In this document: positions 15,309-24,057 of the stretch, piece by piece
How positions within the stretch are numbered: the first letter of the stretch is position 1
Layout: each line of letters opens with the position of its first letter
Assembly: GCA_021776375.1 (NCBI GenBank)
Contig: JAJFGA010000062.1
Coordinates: 1 to 41,929, forward strand
DNA length: 41,929 bases
From: Hyphococcus sp.
Lineage (GTDB): Bacteria; Pseudomonadota; Alphaproteobacteria; Caulobacterales; Parvularculaceae
Direction of reading: 5' to 3'
Notes under the pieces: model-generated
The model's database searches: none
What the model saw: only the letters and a program-made list of their open reading frames with translations
Told to the model about the DNA's origin: nothing
Program-made: the position numbers and the translations under genes

Positions 15309-16456
15309 GGGAAGGGTGGGTGATGATGACCCTTGGTGAAGTCGGAGAAGTCAAGTCTGGTTCCGGTTTTCCGAAGAAACACCAAGGCCGAGAGGGTGAG
15401 AAGTATCCCTTTTATAAGGTAAGTGACATGAATCTTCCCGGCAATGAACGTGAGATGGTTGAGGAGGCGAACTCAATCTCAGAAACAGTTCGTAAACAAT
15501 TACGATGCAGTGTTTTTGGACCGGGCAGTATAATTTTTCCAAAAATTGGTGGAGCAATCGCAACGAATAAAAAACGTGTTGTGACGAAACCCTGCTGTAT
15601 TGATAACAATGTAATGGGTATAGAACCCAAGCTCGAGATAATTGATGGCGAGTATCTATATTATTTTTTTCGTTTCCATGATCTATCAGAATTTGCTAGC
15701 GACGCGCACTTACCCTCGATCAGAAAATCCACGGTAGTTGACTGGCCAATCCCACTTCCACCACTCAAAGAACAGAAGCGTATTGTCGCTATTCTGGATG
15801 AGGCGTTTGAAAGCATCGCCACAGCGCGCGCCAACGCCGAGAAAAACCTTGCCAACGCCAAAGAGCTTTTTGAGAGTTATCTCAATAGGGTGTTCACTGA
15901 GAAGGGCGAGGGGTGGGAGGAAAGTTCATTAGGTGAGATTTGTGCTAACTTGGACTCAAGACGAGTGCCGATCACTAAGTCCAAACGAAAAAATGGTCCA
16001 ATTCCTTATTATGGTGCGTCTGGCGTGGTTGATCATGTAGCTAATCATTTATTCGATGAAGAGTTATTATTAGTTTCAGAAGACGGTGCCAATCTTCTTA
16101 TGCGTACGTATCCCATAGCCTTTTCTGTGAGTGGGAAAATCTGGGTAAACAACCATGCTCATGTTCTTCGTTTTGAAAATATGGCCACACAAATGTTCAC
16201 TGAATTTTATCTTAATTCCATCCGATTGGATAACTTTATCAGCGGCATGGCTCAACCAAAACTTAATCAGCGTTCTCTTAATTCGATCCCAATTCCAATT
16301 CCGAGCCTAGCCGCTCAAAATACTTTAGTACAAAAATTTGCAGAAATGTCGAGCAGTTCTCACCGACTAAAAAGAACATACATACAAAAACTCACCAACC
16401 TCAAAGAACTCAAACAATTAATCCTTCAAAAAGCCTTTGCAGGGGAGCTGACTTAA
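15305..16456 (+). CDS. hsdS: Type I restriction-modification specificity subunit
   Basis: Determines the bipartite DNA target of the restriction and methylation complex. Two target-recognition domains are visible. TRD1 (about residues 1-150) ends at DWPIPLPPLKEQKRIVAILDEA. A central conserved helical spacer follows (about 155-200, with LANAKELFESYLNRVF). TRD2 (about 205-345) ends at SIPIPIPSLAAQNTLVQKF. A second conserved helix closes the protein (LKELKQLILQKAFAGELT). The start is GTG at 15305, overlapping the hsdM stop. The stop is three bases from the stop of the convergent hydrolase gene. The TRDs are AT-rich while the spacer helix is GC-rich, consistent with domain shuffling. Confidence 0.95.
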   Translation: MREGWVMMTLGEVGEVKSGSGFPKKHQGREGEKYPFYKVSDMNLPGNEREMVEEANSISETVRKQLRCSVFGPGSIIFPKIGGAIATNKKRVVTKPCCIDNNVMGIEPKLEIIDGEYLYYFFRFHDLSEFASDAHLPSIRKSTVVDWPIPLPPLKEQKRIVAILDEAFESIATARANAEKNLANAKELFESYLNRVFTEKGEGWEESSLGEICANLDSRRVPITKSKRKNGPIPYYGASGVVDHVANHLFDEELLLVSEDGANLLMRTYPIAFSVSGKIWVNNHAHVLRFENMATQMFTEFYLNSIRLDNFISGMAQPKLNQRSLNSIPIPIPSLAAQNTLVQKFAEMSSSSHRLKRTYIQKLTNLKELKQLILQKAFAGELT

Positions 16457-16459
16457 GCG

Positions 16460-18430
16460 CTATTGCGCCCAGCTTGCCGTGTCTGGTTTAGTAAACCGTC
16501 GGCTCTTTTTGAGATCGGCAGCATAGTTCGTTGTACTGGCGTCCACTGCAATGGTTTCCAAGTCTCTTTCATGGGCGAGGCGTGCAACCTCGTCAAGCCT
16601 GACATAATCATCATGTTTATCCGGATTTTCACGGGGAAAGGTCAGGTAGCCGCCTGAGAGTTCTGCAACCATCTTGGCCAAATAGATCATAAAAAGCTTT
16701 GATCGGAAGTAACTTGTGTGAACTAGGCCCGTCGCTGCTGGCAGTTCGCGGATTAATTGCAGCGTTTCGGGCGAACGAAGCGACCGCACCGCATCCTTAC
16801 GGATAATCATGTCACGGATATGCGACATCAAATTTGCGCCGCGCGCATTAGCTAGCGATGTTACAATTGAGAGAACTTCTTCTGGCTCTTTTCTGATCTC
16901 TAACTTGGCGCGCTCATTATCCAGGTCCTCTCTTCGAGGCAGCTTTGATTCGCGAAGACCAAGCAACCCAATCGTCACCACGCGTTCGAAAGTATCAGCC
17001 AGGTTTTTTATGATGCCAAGTAAGTTTCGAAATGTGAGAATAGCGCCCGCGATAAGTGCGCCAACTGGAATGAGCCAAGTGCTCAAAGACAGATAATTTC
17101 CATCACCAAATTGGTTGACAAGAAATGCGCGAATATCCTGCTCTGAGCTCAGTTCAACGCCAAATGACTTCAAGCCAAGAAACACTACTTCAGCGTTTCC
17201 ACCTAACGCGAAAAAAGACCATAATATTACGGCCGAAAATACTAACCAAGCCGAATATGTAATCCACTTTTGAAACGCCCTCATAGCCTGCCAAGCGATT
17301 ATACCGGTAAAAAATGGTTTTTTGTATTTTGTAGATATTTCATCAGATACTTTATTGATCGCCTCTTTTGAATCGTCAAAGAGGCCATTGCTTAGATCCT
17401 CAAAAATATTGACGATCTCATCTTCGGGAGCACTCACATAATATTGCGGGGCTAAGTTGGAAAGCTTGTCTTCTGCCTTTCGGGCTCGACCATTCATGTG
17501 ATTCTGACGCAACCAAACCCCAGCGAAGCCTGAAATCGCGAGAATAGAAACAGCAAGAGCTGCAACGGTTGAGACTGGCGCTTCAGAGAGCAGCCATTTC
17601 AAATTCAATTGTGTTTGCGAATCCATCGGAAAAGTCTGTGCGGCCAGAATCAAACCAATTAATCGCGCAACTAACGCTGACGCCACGACCACAATCATGC
17701 CGAGAGCTTCACCGATTGTTGGGGACATTATGTTGTCGAGAAGTGTTTTATTAAACAGCCTCACGCGCGAAGATATCTCTGGCGCACCGACATAGACAGC
17801 GCCCTTAAATCCGATTAGTTTTTTATTTGAAGCAGCTCGATTGCGAATGGTGCTTGCTGCGACCGTCCCGCCATGACTATGGCCAATAATCATATAGTTG
17901 TCATTGTTGTTCTCGCACTCAGTAATCATAGCATCGAGCTTTTTTTGGCCGAACATGCGTGATTTTTCACTGTTGGCGCCACCAACAAGACGGCTTGCGT
18001 CACTCTTGTTGTTTTTTTGACGCTCATCATGCGCCGCAGTTTCTTTTTTTTGCGCCCATTCAATGCGTTTTATCTTTACTGGAAATTTCTCAATGCCCGC
18101 ATTCGCGCGTACGCGAAGAAACTGCAACGCGTCAACGACTGAGTGCATATCATTCAGCATTTCGCGAATATTGTCTTTAGTCTTGAGATTGGGGCTAAGG
18201 GTCGTAGCGAGATCAACATTTCCTTCGTCGTGCCAACTAATTGCTGTTGGGTTTTCGTTGGCCCGCTTTTTGATCAAATCATTTAGCGCTTTTTGAAAGT
18301 TAGTAGAGTCGGATTCACTGTAATCCTCCTCTTCGACCTCTGGATGTGTTGTCCCTAATGTCGTTGCCAATGTTCCAGGCACAACAATGATGGTCAGACC
18401 GTCATGGTCGTTTGTTCGTGATCTTGCCAT
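16460..18430 (-). CDS. Membrane-anchored alpha/beta hydrolase-like protein, inserted in the hsd locus
   Basis: I do not recognise this as part of a described system. The N-terminal domain starts with a hydrophobic strand ending in a possible oxyanion loop (GLTIIVVPGTLATTLG). A charged insertion follows, then a nucleophile elbow MIIGHSHGGTVAAS with the candidate Ser at residue 185. About four transmembrane segments follow near residues 238-262, 287-308, 390-413 and 452-476, and then a soluble C-terminal domain of about 170 residues. This suggests a membrane-bound esterase, lipase or thioesterase; the catalytic Asp and His were not assigned. The ATG at 18430 is chosen because the strand-elbow fold begins directly after it; a GTG at 18532 would add 34 unstructured-looking residues. 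The gene is antisense to hsdM, hsdS and hsdR, converging on hsdS and diverging from hsdR across 215 bases. Confidence 0.8.
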   Translation of the reverse strand: MARSRTNDHDGLTIIVVPGTLATTLGTTHPEVEEEDYSESDSTNFQKALNDLIKKRANENPTAISWHDEGNVDLATTLSPNLKTKDNIREMLNDMHSVVDALQFLRVRANAGIEKFPVKIKRIEWAQKKETAAHDERQKNNKSDASRLVGGANSEKSRMFGQKKLDAMITECENNNDNYMIIGHSHGGTVAASTIRNRAASNKKLIGFKGAVYVGAPEISSRVRLFNKTLLDNIMSPTIGEALGMIVVVASALVARLIGLILAAQTFPMDSQTQLNLKWLLSEAPVSTVAALAVSILAISGFAGVWLRQNHMNGRARKAEDKLSNLAPQYYVSAPEDEIVNIFEDLSNGLFDDSKEAINKVSDEISTKYKKPFFTGIIAWQAMRAFQKWITYSAWLVFSAVILWSFFALGGNAEVVFLGLKSFGVELSSEQDIRAFLVNQFGDGNYLSLSTWLIPVGALIAGAILTFRNLLGIIKNLADTFERVVTIGLLGLRESKLPRREDLDNERAKLEIRKEPEEVLSIVTSLANARGANLMSHIRDMIIRKDAVRSLRSPETLQLIRELPAATGLVHTSYFRSKLFMIYLAKMVAELSGGYLTFPRENPDKHDDYVRLDEVARLAHERDLETIAVDASTTNYAADLKKSRRFTKPDTASWAQ

Positions 18431-18514
18431 TAAGATTGCCCCGATTTCCCCAATTTGCGACAGAACGTCGTTAACAGACCGAACGATATTCGAACATCTG
18501 TAAAATGAAAGAGG

Positions 18515-18594
18515 TTTCCGGCAGGCGTTCACGTAAATGATTGCTTACTTATCTGGCATTTTTAAATGGGAGAACTTGGCGATATTGCCGGAAA
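18515..18594. promoter_or_regulatory. Widely spaced 9-bp inverted repeat in the hydrolase/hsdR divergent promoter region
   Basis: TTTCCGGCA (18515-18523) and TGCCGGAAA (18586-18594) form a perfect inverted repeat, with one arm nearer each divergent gene. The placement suits a regulator controlling both promoters, possibly by looping. No such regulator is known here; the repeat could be chance. Confidence 0.35.
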
Positions 18595-18645
18595 ACTACT
18601 TAAGCCCTTCCAATATATTAGGAAATTCGATTATGCTCCCGGCTT

Positions 18646-20994
18646 ATGGACGATTGGACGGAAGCAGACACTCGCGCTGAGTTGATCGACCCCGCGTTAC
18701 GCGACGCGGGCTGGGGCGTCTCAGAGCGCTCGCGCATCCGTCGCGAGGTAATTTGCCCAGGTCGGTTGGTGGGCGGCGGGCGACGCGCCAAGGAGGAGAT
18801 TGCAGATTATGTCCTTCTTTTTAAAGGAAAAAAGCTTGCCGTCGTAGAGGCGAAGAAGTTCTCCGCCGCAGACACCGAAGGGTTGCGCCAGGCGAAGTCG
18901 CAGGCAGAAAAACTAAAAACACGCTTTGCATTCTGCACCAATGGTCAGCGAATCTACCAAATTGACATGGAGACGGGACAGGAAGGCTATGTCGATGCCT
19001 ACCCGTCACCAGTGGAATTATGGTCGCGCGTTTTCATTAATGAAGATAGCTGGCGTGACCTCTTTGCCGCCGTTCAATTCGAAGACAGAGGCGGTCAATG
19101 GGAAGCGCGCTATTATCAGCACAATGCGATTGAGGCGGCGCTAGAGGCAATCGGCGCCGGAGAGACGCGCATCTTGTTAACGCTCGCCACTGGTACGGGC
19201 AAAACTGCAATAGCGTTTCAGATTGCATGGAAATTGTTTCACGCGCGCTGGACCCTTACGGGTGAGCCTACCCGTCGCCCGCGGATATTGTTCCTCGCCG
19301 ACCGCAACATCCTCGCTGATCAGGCGTATAATTCTTTCTCAGCATTTGCTGAGGATGCGCGGGCGCGCATCAACCCAGCGGAGATTCGAAAAAAAGGCCG
19401 TGTGCCGAAGAACGCCAGCATCTTTTTTACGATCTTTCAAACCTTCATGAGCGGACGCAATGAAGCAGGTGAACCAGAGCCCTATTTTGGCGAGTACCCG
19501 CCGGACTTTTTCGATTTTATCGTCATTGACGAATGCCATCGCGGCGGCGCCAATTCGGAATCCTCCTGGCGCGACATTCTCAACCATTTCTCGCCCGCCG
19601 TGCAGCTTGGCCTCACCGCAACGCCAAAGCGCACGGACAATGTTGACACCTATCGATATTTTGGTGAGCCTATTTACACTTATTCCCTGAAAGAGGGGAT
19701 CAATGACGGCTTCCTGACGCCGTTCAAAGTCAAGCAGATCGCAACGACCCTAGACGATTATGTCTACACTGCCGATGATGAAATTCTCGAAGGCGAGATC
19801 GAAGAAGGCAAGCGCTATATTGAAAGTGATTTCAACCGCACCATAGAGATCGAAGCGCGAGAGAAAAAACGCGTTGAGATATTCATGAATGCGATTGACC
19901 AGAACCAGAAGACGCTTGTCTTCTGTGCGACGCAAGCCCACGCCGCCGCTGTCCGTAACCTCGTCAATCAGGTCAAGACTTCAACGAACCCGAATTACTG
20001 CGTGCGCGTCACCGCCAATGACGGTGACGCGGGCGAAAAGGACTTACGCACTTTTCAGGATAACGAAAAGACCATCCCGACGATCCTGACTACTTCGCGC
20101 AAGCTTTCAACCGGCGTTGATGCACGCAATATTCGTAATATTATCCTGATGCGGCCCATCAATAATCTCATTGAATTTAAACAGATCATCGGGCGCGGCA
20201 CCCGGCTTTATGACGGGAAAGACTATTTCACCATCTATGATTTTGTGCGGGCGTATGAGCATTTCTCGGACCCTGAATGGGACGGCGAACCGGCAGCGCC
20301 GCCAGAAGTCATAGAGCCGGACACAACTGGCCCGGCCACAGATTCCGAGCCGGACGGTATCGAGGAGCCGCCCCGCGATTGGGATGATGATGGTGAGGAA
20401 GCGACCCAGCGTCCTAAAAAGATCAAGATCAAGCTCGCCGATGGCAAGGCGCGCACCATCCAGCATTTGACAGTGACCACGTTTTGGAGCGCTGACGGCA
20501 CGCCCATGTCAGCAGCGCAGTTCGTAGAGGCGTTGTTTGGCGAGCTTCCCAAGTTATTTAAAGACGAGGACGAACTTCGTGCAATCTGGTCGAAGCCAGA
20601 CACTCGTAAAGCCCTGTTGGAGGCGCTGGCAGAAAAAGGATTTGGCGGCGAACAGCTCGCAGAAATTCGTCAGATCGTCGATGCAGAAAAGAGCGATGTC
20701 TATGATGTGCTCGCCAATATTGCCTATGCTATCGCGCCGATTACGCGAGAAGATCGCGTCAAGAATTCTCGCGACACGGCGCTTGCGCCTTATGATGTGA
20801 ACCTTTGTGAATTTTTGGATTTTGTACTTTATCAGTATGTCAATGAAGGCGTTGGCGAGCTTGCTACAGATAAATTGAGTGAGTTACTTGAGTTGAAATA
20901 CAGTTCCGTTGGTGATGCCGTTGTTCAGCTTGGCGGCGCATCGCAAATTCGCGCAGCCTTCGTCGAGTTTCAAGCAGTTCTGTACGTAGAATAA
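18646..20994 (+). CDS. hsdR: Type I restriction endonuclease subunit
   Basis: The ATP-dependent translocase and endonuclease subunit of the type I enzyme. The N-terminal PD-(D/E)xK nuclease is present (Asp54 in IADYVLLF, Glu68-x-Lys70 in VVEAKKF). The superfamily 2 helicase follows, with Walker A GTGKT (near residue 182), DECH (295-298) and LTATP (about 323). Motif VI-like IIGRGTRLYDGKDYF and an EcoEI-type C-terminal domain complete the 782-residue protein. The start MDDWTEADTRAELIDPALRDAG matches the usual HsdR N-terminus, although no strong ribosome binding site precedes it. It is separated from hsdS by the antisense hydrolase gene, so it needs its own promoter in the 215-base divergent region. 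Confidence 0.96.
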   Translation: MDDWTEADTRAELIDPALRDAGWGVSERSRIRREVICPGRLVGGGRRAKEEIADYVLLFKGKKLAVVEAKKFSAADTEGLRQAKSQAEKLKTRFAFCTNGQRIYQIDMETGQEGYVDAYPSPVELWSRVFINEDSWRDLFAAVQFEDRGGQWEARYYQHNAIEAALEAIGAGETRILLTLATGTGKTAIAFQIAWKLFHARWTLTGEPTRRPRILFLADRNILADQAYNSFSAFAEDARARINPAEIRKKGRVPKNASIFFTIFQTFMSGRNEAGEPEPYFGEYPPDFFDFIVIDECHRGGANSESSWRDILNHFSPAVQLGLTATPKRTDNVDTYRYFGEPIYTYSLKEGINDGFLTPFKVKQIATTLDDYVYTADDEILEGEIEEGKRYIESDFNRTIEIEAREKKRVEIFMNAIDQNQKTLVFCATQAHAAAVRNLVNQVKTSTNPNYCVRVTANDGDAGEKDLRTFQDNEKTIPTILTTSRKLSTGVDARNIRNIILMRPINNLIEFKQIIGRGTRLYDGKDYFTIYDFVRAYEHFSDPEWDGEPAAPPEVIEPDTTGPATDSEPDGIEEPPRDWDDDGEEATQRPKKIKIKLADGKARTIQHLTVTTFWSADGTPMSAAQFVEALFGELPKLFKDEDELRAIWSKPDTRKALLEALAEKGFGGEQLAEIRQIVDAEKSDVYDVLANIAYAIAPITREDRVKNSRDTALAPYDVNLCEFLDFVLYQYVNEGVGELATDKLSELLELKYSSVGDAVVQLGGASQIRAAFVEFQAVLYVE

Positions 20995-21160
20995 TTTCAA
21001 CGCAGAGGCGCTTGCGCCAACGTGCAATATGGGAAGTAAATAATATACCCACTCATTCACATGAGCAACAATTTGAGGAATTACAGACGCAACAGCAAAA
21101 GACACGACCACAACCAGCCATCGTCTTTTGGAACCGTCAACCGAGATGGGATAATACAAA

Positions 21161-23161
21161 GTGTTAAATCAGGTAGCAACAGTACTAGAAACTTTCTTTC
21201 AAGGAATATTTTCCTTATACACAAAAAATACTCAGTTTGCTTGGGATTTGGCTGCTGGGATGTCAATGTTCTATATTCTTATTGCTGTTTTTGGATTGAC
21301 TTGGTCATTATACAGATATTTCTTTTCTGTTAAACCAGCCTCCAATGTAATTAACAAAGCACTTGGCGCCGACAAAAAGAATATCACCAAGATGCGACTG
21401 AGCTTCAGTAAGAATTTTGACCGAATTGATGCAGTACTTTCAAAGCCAGGGTTGGGGAGAGGCGCAATGTCTCTTGCGTGGCTTGAATTTAAGGAGTCGC
21501 TTTTTGATACCAAAATGGGCGCTCCAAACGGCAATGTCTTGGCGCGACAGAATAGCATCCGTCCATCCGTCTTTTTTTCCAACTCTATACACCCGCCAAA
21601 GTTTTTAGGCTTTGTTGCAAACCTATTTGTTGGAGTTGGCTTGTTACTGACGTTTATTGGCATCGTCGCCGTGCTAAAACAGGCTGGCATTGATTTAGCA
21701 GCCGCAAACGGGAAACCAGAGGGCTCCACGACGAACCAAGCCATTGAACGTTTAATTTTCGCGGCATCAACTAAATTCATAACATCCATTTTTGGGGTTG
21801 GGTTTTCAATATTGCTCAAAATGGAAGAGCGAATACTGACGAATTGGCAAGTTTCCGGTGTTGAGCGCATATGTTCGAATATTGAACGAGGGTTGGAGTT
21901 TGTTTCCCCACAGTCGTTAGCCGATCAGACGTTGTTTGAGGCAAAGGAGCAAACGAAACAATTAAAAAATATGGGGGAAACGTTAGCCGCAGAAATTGGT
22001 GAAAAAATGAACGCAGCCGTGACTCCGCTAGCTAAGACAATGCAAGCCCTAAAGGAATCGGTCGAACAGGGAGCCCGTGATCAGAATAAAACATTCAGAG
22101 AGGCTGCGGGGTCTGCAGTCTCTGATGCAACTGGCGCTGAACTAAAAGCTCTAGCGCAGTCATTGAGCGGTCTGAGTAATGTGATGCATGGCCTTGAGCA
22201 CAAGCTTCAAGCATCCGGCGCCGTTGCAGCAGAGCAAATCGCTGGCGCTGCTCAGGAGATGCGCGCAAGCTTATCCGGATTGCCAGATGCTCTTGCCATG
22301 GCGAGTATTTCAAGCGCTGAGAATTTTGAACAGGTCAATATTGAGGCCCAGCGACAGATGAAATCCATTTTGGTGGATGCAGCAGTTAAGTTCAGTGAGA
22401 ACAATTCAGAAGCAAGTGCTGACCTGTCCAAAATGATCAGCGACTTACACATAGGGCTTGCGCACATACCCGAGCAAATGTCGGAAATTTCGGTTGTTCA
22501 TGCAAGACTTCTTGAAGAAGCGGGCCAAAACTCAGGCGCGGCACTCACCACGCTATTGAAAAGGGCAGGTGATGAATTTGCATCAGCAAACAAGGAGACC
22601 AGTGATAGTATGGTGCTAGCGCAACAACGATTTGCGCAGACCGTTGAGTCTGTTGCAAGTCTTGGGTTGGTCATTGAGGCATGGCGCGAGGGCGCTTCAA
22701 GCGCCACGGTCCAAATGCGCGAAATACTTGAAGCATCACAGGCGAATCAGGTCGCGACAGCAGAATTGACTCGTTCACTTGATCAACGAAGCAGAGAAGC
22801 TGCTCAAAACTTGTCCAATATAGCTGGCGGCATGAAGAGCTCGGCTGACGCAAGTGCGAATGCATTGGATCAAGCTAAAGAATTACATGCGACCATCACG
22901 CAGAGCCATCAGGCAATGACTAATGCTTGGGACAGTCATCGTTCTAGATTTGAGTCAGTGGACGCCGATCTCGCGAACGCCGCTAAGGCCCTAAATGACG
23001 CTGCGGATCAATTTGCAGAAAAAATTAGTCAGCAAATTAATGCGATGGATACGGGGTTATCCCGAAATATTAGCGGGTTGAAGGGGGCTACTGAGGAGCT
23101 GACTGAAACGATTGAAGAAATTAGAGCTGAGCGTGAAGGAAATTCGGATCATCCGCAATGA
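21161..23161 (+). CDS. zorA: Zorya type I motor subunit ZorA (MotA/TolQ/ExbB-like with long tail)
   Basis: The ion-channel stator subunit of the Zorya anti-phage system, which with ZorB forms an ion-driven inner-membrane motor whose long cytoplasmic tail is thought to signal phage attack. The 666-residue protein has TM segments at about 30-55, 148-172 (FVGVGLLLTFIGIVAVL) and 198-222 (ITSIFGVGFSILL) in MotA/ExbB-like arrangement. A tail of about 430 residues follows, rich in Ala, Glu, Gln and Ser and predicted helical or coiled-coil (for example GAAQEMRASLSGLPDAL). The start is GTG at 21161, with GAGATGGG about ten bases upstream; no better ATG precedes the first TM. The stop overlaps the zorB start by four bases (ATGA). 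Confidence 0.95.
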   Translation: MLNQVATVLETFFQGIFSLYTKNTQFAWDLAAGMSMFYILIAVFGLTWSLYRYFFSVKPASNVINKALGADKKNITKMRLSFSKNFDRIDAVLSKPGLGRGAMSLAWLEFKESLFDTKMGAPNGNVLARQNSIRPSVFFSNSIHPPKFLGFVANLFVGVGLLLTFIGIVAVLKQAGIDLAAANGKPEGSTTNQAIERLIFAASTKFITSIFGVGFSILLKMEERILTNWQVSGVERICSNIERGLEFVSPQSLADQTLFEAKEQTKQLKNMGETLAAEIGEKMNAAVTPLAKTMQALKESVEQGARDQNKTFREAAGSAVSDATGAELKALAQSLSGLSNVMHGLEHKLQASGAVAAEQIAGAAQEMRASLSGLPDALAMASISSAENFEQVNIEAQRQMKSILVDAAVKFSENNSEASADLSKMISDLHIGLAHIPEQMSEISVVHARLLEEAGQNSGAALTTLLKRAGDEFASANKETSDSMVLAQQRFAQTVESVASLGLVIEAWREGASSATVQMREILEASQANQVATAELTRSLDQRSREAAQNLSNIAGGMKSSADASANALDQAKELHATITQSHQAMTNAWDSHRSRFESVDADLANAAKALNDAADQFAEKISQQINAMDTGLSRNISGLKGATEELTETIEEIRAEREGNSDHPQ

Positions 23162-24057
23162 TTGAGCTACATGAAGCTGCAGAAGAAGAGGAGAGTTTCT
23201 TTATCTCCATGACCGATATGGTTGTTGGTGTACTGTTTATATTCGTAATTTTGTTAATGTACTTTGCTTTCCAACTGCGTGATGAAACAGAAGAAATTGA
23301 AAACCTCGACAAAAACGTTAATGAAGCGCGAGTTGAGATTCTTAATGAACTGAAGGCAGAATTAGAAAAGATTGGTATTGAAGTTATAATTGAGCCGGAG
23401 AACGGCATACTTCGATTGCCTGAGAATATTCTATTCGACCGGGGCCAATCAACTCTTTCGTCTAATGGAAATAGAAGCGTGGCGGCGCTAGCGAAGGCTT
23501 TATCGTTTGCATTGAAGTGCCACACCTTTGTTGAGGGCGCTAGAATAGATAAAGAATGTACCGAAGACGAATTCATGATCGATACCATATTTATCGAGGG
23601 GCATACAGATAGTGATCAGTATGTAGGCGCTGGTTATGATAACTGGGACCTATCAGTTAAGCGGGCAACAAGCACATACAGGAAGCTACTTTCCGCCGCC
23701 CCGGGATTGGGGCTGCTGAGGAACGCGAAAATAGATGGTCGTCCCATTTTTTCGGTTTCTGGCTACGCCGAAACACGGCCAACAACATTTGATGCACGTG
23801 ACAGTATCAAACCAAGATATACTGATGAGCGTCCAGTAAAACAGAGCCAAGTTGAGCGAATGTTGCGGCATCTTGATAACAAGAAAAAAAATATTACAGA
23901 TCAAGTCTATCAGGAGGAGCGGAAACTACTGAAGCAATATTTGAACCGTGCCAAGGCAGTTAATCGTCGTATTGACCTTCGAATTATAATGAAAAGAGAA
24001 AGATACGGTATTGAACAAATTCAAAGTAAGATAGATCAAGAAATGAATAGCCAGTGA
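23158..24057 (+). CDS. zorB: Zorya motor subunit ZorB (MotB-like, OmpA domain)
   Basis: A peptidoglycan-anchoring stator partner of ZorA. The single N-terminal TM follows an acidic plug (EAAEEEESFFISMTD) and contains Asp20 at its start (TDMVVGVLFIFVILLMYF), the position of the conserved ion-translocating Asp of MotB-like proteins. A linker leads to a periplasmic OmpA-like domain (ILFDRGQSTLSSNGNRSV, then IEGHTDSD, then LSVKRATS and NRRIDLRI), which would bind peptidoglycan. Cys residues at KCHTF and KECTED in the OmpA domain could form a disulphide. At 299 residues the length is usual. The ATGA overlap with zorA and GTGA overlap with zorC indicate coupled translation. Confidence 0.95.
   Translation: MIELHEAAEEEESFFISMTDMVVGVLFIFVILLMYFAFQLRDETEEIENLDKNVNEARVEILNELKAELEKIGIEVIIEPENGILRLPENILFDRGQSTLSSNGNRSVAALAKALSFALKCHTFVEGARIDKECTEDEFMIDTIFIEGHTDSDQYVGAGYDNWDLSVKRATSTYRKLLSAAPGLGLLRNAKIDGRPIFSVSGYAETRPTTFDARDSIKPRYTDERPVKQSQVERMLRHLDNKKKNITDQVYQEERKLLKQYLNRAKAVNRRIDLRIIMKRERYGIEQIQSKIDQEMNSQ

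Noticed and set aside
21007..21018. GGCGC-TT-GCGCC after hsdR as a terminator
   Set aside because: A five-base stem with a two-base loop and no T tract is too weak to call.
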